64,000 nucleotides of DNA from Robinsoniella peoriensis (lineage in GTDB: Bacteria; Bacillota; Clostridia; Lachnospirales; Lachnospiraceae), in NCBI RefSeq assembly GCF_042680125.1, contig NZ_JBHTNY010000004.1; one strand, 5' to 3'. The position numbers and the translations under genes are program-made. The notes beneath the pieces are model-generated. The model ran no database searches and was not told where the DNA came from. It saw only the letters and a list, made by a program, of their open reading frames with translations. The first letter of the stretch is position 1. Every line of letters begins with the position of its first letter. Shown in pieces: positions 35,679 through 44,075 of the stretch.

Positions 35679-36884
35679 ATGAAAAAATTAATGATATTAG
35701 GCGCAAGCTATTCTCAGGTACCGCTAATCAGGGCGGCAAAAAAACTGGGATTTTATACAATCGCCGCAAGCATACCAGGTGATTTTCCTGGTTTTGAAGA
35801 GGCAGACGAGTTCTGCTACGCCGATATTTCAAAGCCGGAGGAGGTTTTGGAATATGCCAGGAAGTTACAGATAGATGGAATTACCACCTGCTGCCTGGAT
35901 ACCGGGGTGCCGGCTATTGGTTATGTATGTGACAAGATGGGACTTAAGGGACCGGGATACGAAACGGCATGCTGCTCTGTAAATAAATGGAAAATGAAAA
36001 AAGCTTTCGAGAGAGAAGCGGTAAGTACCGCCCGGTTCCGACTGGTGAAAAATCAGGAGGAACTGGAAAGGGCATTAGAGGAACTTAGCTTTCCTGTTAT
36101 TGTGAAAGCAGTTGACCTGATGGGCAGCAGAGGAATCTTTAGAAGTAATACAAAAGAGGAAGCCATTGCAAATTACGGTAAAACAATGGAAGCAACCGGG
36201 AAGGATTACTGTCTGGTGGAAGAGTTTATTGAAGGTACAATTTTCGGTACTGAGGCGATGATTCAGGACGGAGAACTTGTATTTATGCTTCCAAACGGAA
36301 TTGATGCCTATCAGGGTTTTACGCCTACCCCTGTTGGACATTATGTACCCCTTGAGAATATTAGCCAGCTTTCACCCCAGATTTCAAAAGAAGTAGGAAA
36401 AGCTGTCCGTGCACTGGGAATTGACAATTGCCCGGTTAACTGTGATCTTATATTGAAGGATGGAAAAGTATACGTAATTGAAATCACTGCAAGAGCAGGA
36501 GCTACCTGCCTGCCGGAATTAGTGAGTATATACTATGGGATACACTATTATGAAATCATTGCCATGCTGGCAATGGGACTGGATGTCCGGGCTCTGTTTA
36601 TTCGTGCTTCCATGATTCGTCCGGTGCCGAATCTTTCAAAGATATTAATTTCCGATAAGACCGGAACGGTTACCAGACTTGTAAACGAAAATGAGCCTTC
36701 CCAGGATATTATAGATTTGTCCTTTAACATCCGGGAAGGGGATCAGGTGAATAAATATAACAATGGCAGGGACAGAATCGGTCAGATTATTATAAAAGGT
36801 GATACCTTGCAGGCATGCAGGGAGCGTTTAGAAGAAGTGATGTCCAAAATCACCATAGAAGTGGATAACGAATATGGCAGATAA
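35679..36884 (+). CDS. ATP-grasp domain ligase, second of a tandem pair
   Basis: A 401-residue ATP-grasp enzyme starting KKLMILGASYSQVPLI. The ATP-binding stretch is FPVIVKAVDLMGSRGI near 138-153, EEFIEGTIFGTEAM follows near 187, and the metal-binding segment is NCDLILKDGKVYVIEITARAGATC near 256-279. The C-terminal region resembles the closing domain of carbamoyl-phosphate-synthase-like and peptide-forming ligases. Its last 11 bp overlap the next gene, so it is coupled to the transporter pair. An amino-acid or amine attachment to a lipid-linked sugar is a plausible role but unproven. Confidence 0.87.
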   Translation: MKKLMILGASYSQVPLIRAAKKLGFYTIAASIPGDFPGFEEADEFCYADISKPEEVLEYARKLQIDGITTCCLDTGVPAIGYVCDKMGLKGPGYETACCSVNKWKMKKAFEREAVSTARFRLVKNQEELERALEELSFPVIVKAVDLMGSRGIFRSNTKEEAIANYGKTMEATGKDYCLVEEFIEGTIFGTEAMIQDGELVFMLPNGIDAYQGFTPTPVGHYVPLENISQLSPQISKEVGKAVRALGIDNCPVNCDLILKDGKVYVIEITARAGATCLPELVSIYYGIHYYEIIAMLAMGLDVRALFIRASMIRPVPNLSKILISDKTGTVTRLVNENEPSQDIIDLSFNIREGDQVNKYNNGRDRIGQIIIKGDTLQACRERLEEVMSKITIEVDNEYGR

Positions 36885-37239
36885 GACAAAAAACAAATGG
36901 TTCTATATAAAATTATTTACGGTTCTGCATATCAGTCTGCTGTTTAGTTCTTTAAGCGGAGTGGCATCTAAGATGGCTGCAAATCAGAAGTTTTTATCTC
37001 TGGAATTTTGCGGTTACTATGGTCTTGTGCTGGTGATTATGTTCGTTTATGCATTTATCTGGCAGCAGATTTTAAAGCGTATCCCGCTGACGGTAGCTTT
37101 TGCAAACAAGCCGGTAACTCTGATCTGGGGAATGATTTTCGGTAAAATAATATTTGGGGAGGTAATCACATGGAACATGCTGCTGGGAGCAGGGATTATC
37201 TTTTTTGGAATATATCTGGTGGTGACTTCTGATGAGTAA
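36874..37239 (+). CDS. Half-size EamA/SMR-type transporter subunit A
   Basis: A 121-residue protein with four predicted helices and a short basic N-terminus, the size of small multidrug resistance and ArnE-type proteins. The conserved LIWGMIFGKIIFGE stretch near 88-101 and the final GAGIIFFGIYLVV helix are typical of the family. It overlaps the preceding ATP-grasp gene by 11 bp and the next gene by 8 bp. ArnE/ArnF pairs flip undecaprenyl-phosphate-linked aminoarabinose; a similar heterodimeric flippase is inferred here. Confidence 0.8.
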   Translation: MADKTKNKWFYIKLFTVLHISLLFSSLSGVASKMAANQKFLSLEFCGYYGLVLVIMFVYAFIWQQILKRIPLTVAFANKPVTLIWGMIFGKIIFGEVITWNMLLGAGIIFFGIYLVVTSDE

Positions 37240-37576
37240 GCTCAATATTTCCATCTGTATTTTATTATCATCGGTTCTGATTTCTGCAATCTCCCAGATT
37301 ATGTTGAAGAAGGCTACGATGAAGAAGTATAAGAGCATGTTATTTGAATATTTGAATCCCCTGGTTATCTTTGCATACGGGCTGTTCTTTTTATCAACGC
37401 TGCTGACCATGTTCGCACTGCGCTATGTACCGCTTTCCATGGCACCCATTTTAGAATCTACCAGTTACATATTTGTATCCGTAATGGGTTATTTCTTTTT
37501 GAAAGAGCGCTTTCCAAAGAAAAAATTAATCGGAATACTGGTAATACTCGTGGGAATATTAGTATTTTCTATGTAG
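37232..37576 (+). CDS. Half-size EamA/SMR-type transporter subunit B
   Basis: A 114-residue four-helix protein: an N-terminal helix with SAISQIMLKKATM, helices at about 43-65 and 70-88, YFFLKERFPKKKLIGI, and a last helix ending in VFSM. The start codon lies 8 bp inside the end of the previous gene (GATGAGTAA arrangement), a common arrangement for subunits made in equal amounts. Together with that gene it would form one full transporter, probably a lipid-linked sugar flippase. Confidence 0.8.
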   Translation: MSKLNISICILLSSVLISAISQIMLKKATMKKYKSMLFEYLNPLVIFAYGLFFLSTLLTMFALRYVPLSMAPILESTSYIFVSVMGYFFLKERFPKKKLIGILVILVGILVFSM

Positions 37577-37629
37577 CTGACACAGGTCATATACCCGCAG
37601 TAAGCTGGCGGGACGTTAAATATGCAGCC

Positions 37630-37688
37630 GCAGGCGGTTGGGAAAAGTCCCTCGCTGCAGCCGCAAAAAGCAAATGCAGGCATGCCTG
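37630..37688 (+). repeat. GC-rich hairpin and 12-bp palindrome upstream of the GtrB-like gene
   Basis: GCAG..CG..GGGA pairs with TCCC..CGCTGC around an AAAG loop (37631-37659), and a perfect palindrome CAGGCATGCCTG lies at 37677-37688. The stretch is richer in GC than its surroundings and separates the transporter pair from the glycosyltransferase. Confidence 0.5.
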
Positions 37689-37725
37689 TTTGGCTCTCTG
37701 CAAGCAGAAATAAAGGAGTACTTAA

Positions 37726-38823
37726 ATGTTAATATCGATTGTGATTCCCTGCTATAATTCCCAGGATACCATTGAGAAGGTAGTGGATTTATGCGTAGAG
37801 GAATTTAAAAAAATAGATGGTTACGAGTGTGAATTCGTACTGGTTAATGATTATTCAAAAGACAAAACTTATGAATCCATTAAACGCTGTGCCGATAAAT
37901 ATTCTTTTGTGAAAGGAATTGATCTGGCTAAGAATTTTGGACAGCATAATGCGATCATGGCTGGCCTTCAGCATACAAACGGCCAACTGATAATGGGAAT
38001 GGACGATGATATGCAGACACATCCGTCCCAGATCCATAAGTTTATCGAGAAAATGAATGAAGGCTATGATCTGGTCTATGGCAGATATCAGACCCGGAAA
38101 TTTTCCTGGCTTAAAAATCTGACCAGCAAAATCAGTGATTTTATTGTATGGCATATGATCGAAAGACCAAAGGGCATTACGGCATGCAGTTTTTGGCTTG
38201 CCAAGAAATATGTCAGAGATGAAATTATCAAATATGACAACTATAATTTATACCTGCAGGTATTGTTTTACCGTACCACAAACCACATTGCAAATGTGGA
38301 TATCGAACATTTCAGCCGTGAGGTGGGTACTTCCAACTACACCTTCAAAAAGTTATTCCGGTTATTCTTATCCTGTATTAATTATACGGTAATCCCCTTG
38401 CGGATTTCCATGTTGCTGGGAGGCATCTTTGCAGTTATCGGTGTAATCGGGGCATTGGTTGTGTTTGTGCGCCGGATCTTAGATCCAACGATGGTTCTGG
38501 GCTGGTCTTCCCTTATGTGCGCCATGTTCCTGTTCTTTGGCATCGTACTGTTTATGCTGGGGATCGTGGGAGAGTATATTGGGAAAATTATGCTGAATCT
38601 GAATAAAACCCCCCAATATGTCGTCCGTGAGACAATCAACGTGACAGCGAAAAAACCGGAAATAAAACCTGAGATGGAACAGCAAATGAAACCGGAAATA
38701 AAACCGGAAATAAAACCACAAGTAGATGTGGAAATGAGGTCACAAGTCCGGACAGAAATAGAAACGAAAGAATATCAGGAAAACGAAGTAGCGGCAACCA
38801 CAGACCGGGGAGAAACAGAATGA
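37726..38823 (+). CDS. GtrB/CsbB-like polyprenyl-phosphate glycosyltransferase
   Basis: A 365-residue GT2 membrane enzyme. The catalytic domain has ISIVIPCYNSQ, FVLVNDYSKD and MGMDDDMQTHP (the DDD metal site near 89-91); two C-terminal helices (about 220-250 and 263-290) anchor it; the last 55 residues form a charged tail with repeated KPEIKPE units. The family transfers a sugar from an NDP donor to undecaprenyl phosphate, making donors for GT-C enzymes such as YfhO. In B. subtilis CsbB works with YfhO; three YfhO proteins are encoded in this window. Its last 4 bp overlap the hydrolase gene. Confidence 0.9.
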   Translation: MLISIVIPCYNSQDTIEKVVDLCVEEFKKIDGYECEFVLVNDYSKDKTYESIKRCADKYSFVKGIDLAKNFGQHNAIMAGLQHTNGQLIMGMDDDMQTHPSQIHKFIEKMNEGYDLVYGRYQTRKFSWLKNLTSKISDFIVWHMIERPKGITACSFWLAKKYVRDEIIKYDNYNLYLQVLFYRTTNHIANVDIEHFSREVGTSNYTFKKLFRLFLSCINYTVIPLRISMLLGGIFAVIGVIGALVVFVRRILDPTMVLGWSSLMCAMFLFFGIVLFMLGIVGEYIGKIMLNLNKTPQYVVRETINVTAKKPEIKPEMEQQMKPEIKPEIKPQVDVEMRSQVRTEIETKEYQENEVAATTDRGETE

Positions 38824-39770
38824 AAAACAAAAAAAAGAAACTGATCATTGGGATTGTTACGGTTCTTGTACTGGTGATAGTAGTGGTTCTTGGATTCATA
38901 GGCAATTATTTTTGCGATTATGCCTTAAATCCCAGCGTTACCAATGGAGTTGAATCTGATGATGAGATGGAAAAAACGCCGGATGATGATGAAAAGGATG
39001 CTGCCGGATCCTGGCTTTCCGGGGAAGCCGAGGATGTCTGGATGACCAGTGATGATTCCTTAAAGCTTCATGCATATAAAGTAGATGCAAAAAAGCCTTC
39101 CAACAAATACGTCGTTCTCTGCCATGGCTACAAGGGCGAAGCAGCTGATATGGCCATTTATGGAAAACATTTCTATGAAAATAATTATAATGTCTTAATA
39201 CCGGATGCCAGAGTCCATGGACAGAGTGAAGGAAAATTAATCGGTATGGGCTGGCCGGAGAGAAGAGATATCATTAAATGGATGAATACCATCATATCGG
39301 AAGAGGAAGATGCACAGATACTTCTGATGGGAGTTTCTATGGGAGCGGCAACGGTGATGATGACATCCGGAGAAGAAGATCTTCCCGCCCAGGTAAAAGC
39401 AGTGGTGGAAGACTGTGGTTACACTTCCGTCTGGGATGAGTTTGATCACCAGCTAAATGAAATGTTTGGGCTGCCTCCATTCCCGGTACTGAATGTGTCC
39501 TCTCTGGTAGTTAAAATCCGTGCCGGATATTTTTTAGGAGAAGCAAGTGCAGTAAAGCAGGTAGCAAAGAGCCATACCCCAACGATGTTTATTCATGGTG
39601 ATCAGGATACCTTTGTACCCTTTGCAATGCTGGATAAGCTTTATGAAGCAGCAGTATGTGAAAAAGAAAAGCTTGTGATACCCGGGGCAGCTCACGGTGA
39701 AGCCAGAAAAACCGACAGCAAGACTTATTGGGATGCAGTTGATAAATTTGCCAAAAAGTATATTAAGTAA
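38820..39770 (+). CDS. Membrane-anchored alpha/beta hydrolase
   Basis: A 316-residue protein with one N-terminal helix (about 7-27) and an alpha/beta hydrolase fold outside the membrane. Visible are VVLCHGYKGEA (oxyanion region) near 93-104, the nucleophile elbow GVSMGAA near 167-173, the acidic residue in HGDQDTFVPF near 257-266 and the catalytic His in GAAHGEAR. It resembles the B. subtilis YqkD/BAAT-type esterase group. It ends the operon beginning with the ATP-grasp genes and overlaps the previous gene by ATGA. It might remove an ester-linked group from the surface glycan; substrate unknown. Confidence 0.85.
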   Translation: MKNKKKKLIIGIVTVLVLVIVVVLGFIGNYFCDYALNPSVTNGVESDDEMEKTPDDDEKDAAGSWLSGEAEDVWMTSDDSLKLHAYKVDAKKPSNKYVVLCHGYKGEAADMAIYGKHFYENNYNVLIPDARVHGQSEGKLIGMGWPERRDIIKWMNTIISEEEDAQILLMGVSMGAATVMMTSGEEDLPAQVKAVVEDCGYTSVWDEFDHQLNEMFGLPPFPVLNVSSLVVKIRAGYFLGEASAVKQVAKSHTPTMFIHGDQDTFVPFAMLDKLYEAAVCEKEKLVIPGAAHGEARKTDSKTYWDAVDKFAKKYIK

Positions 39771-39784
39771 AAGCATAGAAATTA

Positions 39785-39820
39785 AAATGGTCCACAAGCT
39801 GGGTGTATTTGCTTGTGGAC
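39785..39820 (-). terminator. Terminator of the minus-strand ABC operon
   Basis: GTCCACAAGC (39790-39799) and GCTTGTGGAC (39811-39820) form a perfect 10-bp stem. Read on the minus strand it is followed by CATTTTAATTT. It also stands after the plus-strand hydrolase gene, so it may block both directions. Confidence 0.65.
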
Positions 39821-39850
39821 CTCTACGATAAAGGGTCTGTCAGACATAAC

Positions 39851-40501
39851 TTACGTCTGATATATTTTTGAAGTAAAAAGCCAGATGGCAGCAGCCGATG
39901 TACCAATCGCCAGAATGCCTGTAATAATTGGGAAAATGTAAAAGTAAGGAGACTGGGCTATTAATAGAATTAAGTCTCCGGATTTTTGGTGAAGGGTAGG
40001 ATAAATTACTGTAACGGCAATGATTAGACATATTACCTCACCAATAAAAAGTGTGTAGCGAACAATCTTATTATCTATCGTTAGTATCATCAGTGCAACA
40101 TACCAGGCAAAAATAAAGGAAAAGTAATAAAAGAGTAAGGAACTGATCAAACCGGGCAGTGAACTCTGTGAATACATGTATATTAGATAATCAAATGTAA
40201 AAACTGTTTGGTCAAATATACATGTAAGTAAAATATACAAATAGCCCTTAATCAGCAAGTTTTGTACAATACTTTTTTGATGCAGCGGAGCGTACCGCAT
40301 AATGGAATGCTCCTCGAAGTAAACTCTTCTCAGTTTCTGTATTGTATATATAAATACCCATAAAGTAAGGGAGAAAACTCCATTTCCAAAGAAAAATGTC
40401 TGCGCCAGTAGAAAACATACCAAAATATAGGATAAAATTTGCGTATGCCCCACATCTGCAACCCGCTCCATTTTCTGATAGGCTAAAATATCCTTTACCA
40501 T
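39851..40501 (-). CDS. ABC transporter membrane subunit, hypothetical
   Basis: A 216-residue protein with about six hydrophobic segments and no recognisable motif. Its start overlaps the stop of the ATPase gene by one base (TAATG), and it follows a GntR-ABC pair, so it is probably the permease of a YtrA-type antibiotic-response transporter. The family could not be named from the sequence. Confidence 0.65.
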   Translation of the reverse strand: MVKDILAYQKMERVADVGHTQILSYILVCFLLAQTFFFGNGVFSLTLWVFIYTIQKLRRVYFEEHSIMRYAPLHQKSIVQNLLIKGYLYILLTCIFDQTVFTFDYLIYMYSQSSLPGLISSLLFYYFSFIFAWYVALMILTIDNKIVRYTLFIGEVICLIIAVTVIYPTLHQKSGDLILLIAQSPYFYIFPIITGILAIGTSAAAIWLFTSKIYQT

Positions 40502-41373
40502 TACGCACCCTCCTCTGAAAAATATCTCATAAAATCATCGAATCCCGCTCTTACAAATCGTATTTCATCTGTATTCGTTCCGGCAATATCGGAATGGCTG
40601 GATGATATCAAACCTTCATATCCAAAAGCGGTTTCTTTCATACCCACAATATTTTTTTTGAATTCCGGTGTCATACATTCCGTTGGACAGTGGAATAGCT
40701 GGTATTGTTCCAGTAGTGTATCTTTTTCCTCTGCAAATATAATTCTGCCTTTTTCCATAAAAACAACATAGTCTGCAATCCGTTCCACATCCACAGTCAG
40801 ATTGGTGGAGAAAAGAATGGATTTCTCCTCATCCTGCATAAAATCCATCACCATATCTAAAATATCATCCTTAGACACGGTATCCAGGTTTGCTGTAGGT
40901 TCATCCAGTATCAGTAAATCAGGATTACAGCTAATAGTCAGCAAGACCTGAAATTTCCGCTGCATACCTGTGGAGAAGTTTGCCAGTCTCTGATCCTCAT
41001 TCAAATGAAACAGATCTAAATATTTTTCAAACAAATCATATTTGAAATTCTTATAAAAGGGTGCAACTGCATTTGCGATCTGATCCGGAGAAAACCGCGG
41101 GTTATAAGCGAGGGCATTTGAGGTAAAGCTAAGCCGCTCCTTGATTAGGGGATTCTTAAGGCTTTTGTCAGTTTCAAAATAAGTGATGGTCCCTTTTTGG
41201 TATTTTTGAAGTCCCATGATTGCTTTCAGTAAAGTAGTTTTACCGGCACCATTTCTGCCGATCAGGCCGGTAATAGTACCAGTTTTTATCTCCAGATTGA
41301 TGTCCGATAATTTAAAATCATTTTCATAAAAGCGAACTTCAAGGTCATTTAAAATAAGTGCGGATGATGTCAT
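40501..41373 (-). CDS. ABC transporter ATP-binding protein (YtrB-like)
   Basis: A 290-residue ABC ATPase: Walker A GRNGAGKTT near residues 38-46, signature FSTGMQRKFQ near 133-142, Walker B LLILDEPTANLD, and a C-terminal extension of about 80 residues. The arrangement downstream of a short GntR regulator matches the ytr operon of Bacillus, which responds to cell-wall antibiotics. Its start overlaps the regulator stop by ATGA. Confidence 0.88.
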   Translation of the reverse strand: MTSSALILNDLEVRFYENDFKLSDINLEIKTGTITGLIGRNGAGKTTLLKAIMGLQKYQKGTITYFETDKSLKNPLIKERLSFTSNALAYNPRFSPDQIANAVAPFYKNFKYDLFEKYLDLFHLNEDQRLANFSTGMQRKFQVLLTISCNPDLLILDEPTANLDTVSKDDILDMVMDFMQDEEKSILFSTNLTVDVERIADYVVFMEKGRIIFAEEKDTLLEQYQLFHCPTECMTPEFKKNIVGMKETAFGYEGLISSSHSDIAGTNTDEIRFVRAGFDDFMRYFSEEGA

Positions 41374-41750
41374 ATAGATTCCTCCTCTACAAGTTCCCGA
41401 ACCAGATTCATAAAATCTTCGTTACTAAAACTGATTGTTTTTGCGTAGTGATAAACGTCTTTCAGCTGCTCTTTCAGCTGCATACGATAGGAATTTTTAA
41501 TGAAAGAGGCATCCAGTTCTGCGGCGTAGACGCCTTTTCCATTAATACTGACGGCTATTCCGGATTTACAAAGCTCTTCATAAGCCCGTTTCACCGTAAT
41601 GATTCCGATTTTGCATTCCTTTGCCAGCATACGGATGGAGGGAAGCTGGGTACCTGGTGGAATTCTACCACTTAAGATCTGCTCCGTTACCTGTTCCCTT
41701 ATCTGCTCATAAATCGGAATTTCAGAAATAGGTGAGATCATAATATTCAA
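41370..41750 (-). CDS. GntR family transcriptional regulator (YtrA subfamily)
   Basis: A 126-residue regulator: a winged helix-turn-helix (about 8-75: IYEQIREQVTEQILSG, LPSIRMLAKECKIGIITVKRAYEEL) with a short C-terminal helical dimerisation part, as in YtrA. The TTG start at 41750 is favoured because GGAGG lies 9 bp upstream; an ATG three codons later (41741) has worse spacing. It is expected to repress its own ABC operon. Copies of TAATATTCAA at 41741-41750 and 41809-41818, on either side of the promoter, may be binding sites. Confidence 0.9.
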   Translation of the reverse strand: MNIMISPISEIPIYEQIREQVTEQILSGRIPPGTQLPSIRMLAKECKIGIITVKRAYEELCKSGIAVSINGKGVYAAELDASFIKNSYRMQLKEQLKDVYHYAKTISFSNEDFMNLVRELVEEESI

Positions 41751-41776
41751 TCGTAATCGCCTCCGTTCTTACTGTG

Positions 41777-41805
41777 ACTATACCATAGACACGGTTTAAA
41801 GTCAA
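41777..41805 (-). promoter_or_regulatory. Promoter of the GntR-ABC operon
   Basis: On the minus strand TTGACT and TATAGT are separated by 17 bp, 27 bp before the regulator start. The repeat TAATATTCAA lies just outside on both sides. Confidence 0.7.
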
Positions 41806-41889
41806 TTGTAATATTCAAAAATCTTTTGTTTAAGGGAGGTAGGTATTACTTGTATTATATCCTCTTTTACAGGCTGCCCCAAAAAGTTA

Positions 41890-41906
41890 TGACAACTGTC
41901 TTGTCA
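41890..41906 (+). promoter_or_regulatory. Candidate NiaR operator
   Basis: TGACAA-CTGTC-TTGTCA is a perfect 6-bp inverted repeat with a 5-bp spacer that covers the -35 box of the nadA promoter, and CACCTGTAAAG follows. It resembles the TGTC/GACA-containing sites of the niacin-responsive repressor NiaR (YrxA). Basis: pattern plus known regulation of nadABC in Firmicutes. Confidence 0.5.
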
Positions 41907-41929
41907 CCTGTAAAGTTTTGTGGTATACT
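41901..41929 (+). promoter_or_regulatory. Promoter of the nadABC operon
   Basis: TTGTCA and TATACT are separated by 17 bp, 34 bp before the nadA start. The -35 element is the right half of the inverted repeat described at 41890. Confidence 0.7.
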
Positions 41930-41963
41930 AATTCATCGAAACATATACAAAAGGGAGGTCAAG

Positions 41964-42872
41964 ATGAACGAGAAGCAATTAAGAATCCAGGAATTAAAAA
42001 AGGAAAAAGATGCTGTGATCCTCGCACACTATTATGTAAATGATGAGGTTCAGGAAATTGCAGACTATGTAGGAGATTCTTATTATCTGAGTGAAATTGC
42101 CACCAAGATAAAAGAAAAAGTGCTGGTACTTTGCGGTGTCCGCTTTATGGGAGAGAGCGCAAAGATTTTAAATCCGGATAAAAAAGTTTTAATGCCGGAT
42201 ATGCAGGCTGACTGTCCCATGGCACATATGGCTGATGCCCGTAAAATAGAAGAAATCCGCAGAAAATACGAGGATGTGGCAGTTGTCTGTTATGTGAATT
42301 CTACGGCGGAACTTAAGGTTCATTCCGATGTATGTGTAACTTCATCCAATGCATTAAAAATTGTCAGAGCATTGCCAAATAAGAATATTTTCTTTATACC
42401 GGATCAGCATCTTGGAACTTATGTAGCCTCTCAGGTGCCCGAAAAGAATATAATATTAAACGATGGTTATTGTCCGGTTCATGCAAGAATCACCGAAGAG
42501 GAAATCAAGGAAGCAAAAGCAGCCCACCCAAAAGCAAAAATTCTGGTTCATCCTGAGTGTCAGGCTTTGGTTACCGCGATGGCTGATTATGCAGGAAGTA
42601 CATCCGGTATTATCGAATACGCTTCCAAAGATGATGCATCAGAATTTATCATTGTAACAGAAAAGGGTGTGTTATATGAACTGCAGCACAGGAATCCGGA
42701 AAAGAAGTTTTATCTTGTAAATGAAACACAGTGCTGCCCGGATATGAAAAAAATAACATTAGATAATATGATCCAGGCAATGGAAAACGGAGCCCCTTTA
42801 ATTGAGTTAGAAGAAACATTTATAAACCAGGCGCATGCACCATTGAAGAAGATGCTGGAGCTTGCGAAGTAA
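41964..42872 (+). CDS. nadA: Quinolinate synthase
   Basis: NadA condenses iminoaspartate with dihydroxyacetone phosphate to quinolinate, the second step of de novo NAD synthesis. The 302 residues are the family size. Three cysteines for the 4Fe-4S cluster are seen in LCGVRFMGESAKIL (near 81), HPECQ (near 195) and ETQCCPDMK (near 254-255). The ATG at 41964 follows GGGAGG; a longer in-frame reading from 41826 would cross the promoter and is rejected. Oxygen-sensitive iron-sulphur enzyme, cytosolic. Confidence 0.97.
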   Translation: MNEKQLRIQELKKEKDAVILAHYYVNDEVQEIADYVGDSYYLSEIATKIKEKVLVLCGVRFMGESAKILNPDKKVLMPDMQADCPMAHMADARKIEEIRRKYEDVAVVCYVNSTAELKVHSDVCVTSSNALKIVRALPNKNIFFIPDQHLGTYVASQVPEKNIILNDGYCPVHARITEEEIKEAKAAHPKAKILVHPECQALVTAMADYAGSTSGIIEYASKDDASEFIIVTEKGVLYELQHRNPEKKFYLVNETQCCPDMKKITLDNMIQAMENGAPLIELEETFINQAHAPLKKMLELAK

Positions 42873-42890
42873 GGAAGAAGATGGAGTATT

Positions 42891-44075
42891 ATGAAAAAAA
42901 ATTATGATGTAATCATTATTGGAACCGGAGTAGCCGGATTATTTAATGCATTGAATCTGCCGGAATATCTGGAGATTCTGATGATTACAAAGGCCGGATT
43001 AGAAGAGAGCGATTCTTTTTTGGCACAGGGCGGAATCTGTGTTCTGAAAAATGAAAATGATTTTGAGAGTTATTTTGAAGACACCATGAAAGCTGGTCAT
43101 TATGAAAATACCAAAGAATCGGTAGAAGTCATGATCCGTTCTTCCAGGGAAATCATATCCGATTTACTGCGGTATGGCGTGGAATTTGAATCAGAAGAGG
43201 GAGAGCTTCGCTATACCCGCGAAGGTGCCCATTCCACTCCAAGGATTTTGTACCATGAAGATGTAACCGGAAAAGAAATTACCGGAAAGCTGTTAAAACA
43301 GGTTCTGGATAAAGAGAACATTACCATTATGGAACATACAGCCATGACAGATATTTTAAGTCACAATAATGATTGTTATGGTGTTATAATAAAATTGGAA
43401 AACGGGCAGGAAACCACGGTTATGGCACATGATATTGTACTTGCCTGCGGAGGAATCGGGGGACGCTATCAGCATTCAACAAATTATCCCCATCTAACGG
43501 GAGATGCACTTACCATTGCAAGAAAGCATGATATTCGTCTTAAGAATTTAGATTACATACAGATTCACCCTACAACACTGTATTCTACCAAACCAGGCAG
43601 AAGATTTTTAATTTCAGAATCTGTCAGGGGTGAGGGGGCAGTATTGTATAATAAAGCAGGTGAGCGTTTTGTTAATGAACTGCTGCCCAGAGATTTGCTT
43701 ACAAAGGAAATCTATAAGCAGATGGAAAAGGATGAGACACCTTATGTATTGTTATCAATGCAGACCATACAGGGAATAGATGTTACCAGGCGTTTTCCAA
43801 ATATTTACCAGCACTGTCTGGATGAAGGCTTTGATGTTACAAAAGAATGTATACCGGTTGTACCGGCACAGCATTATTTTATGGGAGGAATTGATGTGGA
43901 TCTGGATAGCCGTACTTCAATGGAGCATTTATATGCCGTAGGAGAAACCAGCTGTAACGGAGTCCACGGGAAGAACCGCCTTGCCAGTAATTCACTTTTA
44001 GAAAGCCTTGTTTTCGCAAAACGTGCTGCAAAGGATATATTGAGCAATCGATCAAAGGAGAAAATGATATCATGA
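42891..44075 (+). CDS. nadB: L-aspartate oxidase, short form
   Basis: NadB oxidises L-aspartate to iminoaspartate using FAD. The 394 residues contain the FAD-binding GTGVAGL near 11-17, the AQGGI stretch, the REGAHSTPRILYHEDVTG substrate region and the C-terminal FAD-contacting GETSCNGVHGKNRLASNSLLE region (near 350-370). It lacks the C-terminal helical domain of the roughly 530-residue E. coli and Bacillus enzymes, as in some Clostridia. It overlaps nadC by 4 bp (ATGA). In an anaerobe the electron acceptor is probably fumarate rather than oxygen. Confidence 0.94.
   Translation: MKKNYDVIIIGTGVAGLFNALNLPEYLEILMITKAGLEESDSFLAQGGICVLKNENDFESYFEDTMKAGHYENTKESVEVMIRSSREIISDLLRYGVEFESEEGELRYTREGAHSTPRILYHEDVTGKEITGKLLKQVLDKENITIMEHTAMTDILSHNNDCYGVIIKLENGQETTVMAHDIVLACGGIGGRYQHSTNYPHLTGDALTIARKHDIRLKNLDYIQIHPTTLYSTKPGRRFLISESVRGEGAVLYNKAGERFVNELLPRDLLTKEIYKQMEKDETPYVLLSMQTIQGIDVTRRFPNIYQHCLDEGFDVTKECIPVVPAQHYFMGGIDVDLDSRTSMEHLYAVGETSCNGVHGKNRLASNSLLESLVFAKRAAKDILSNRSKEKMIS

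Noticed and set aside
41826..41963. Longer N-terminus for nadA
   Set aside because: It would cross the promoter and operator; the ATG at 41964 has a GGGAGG site and fits the family length.
42891..44075. nadB truncated by mutation
   Set aside because: The reading frame ends cleanly with an ATGA overlap to nadC and short forms without the C-terminal helical domain are known in Clostridia, so it is likely a functional short version.
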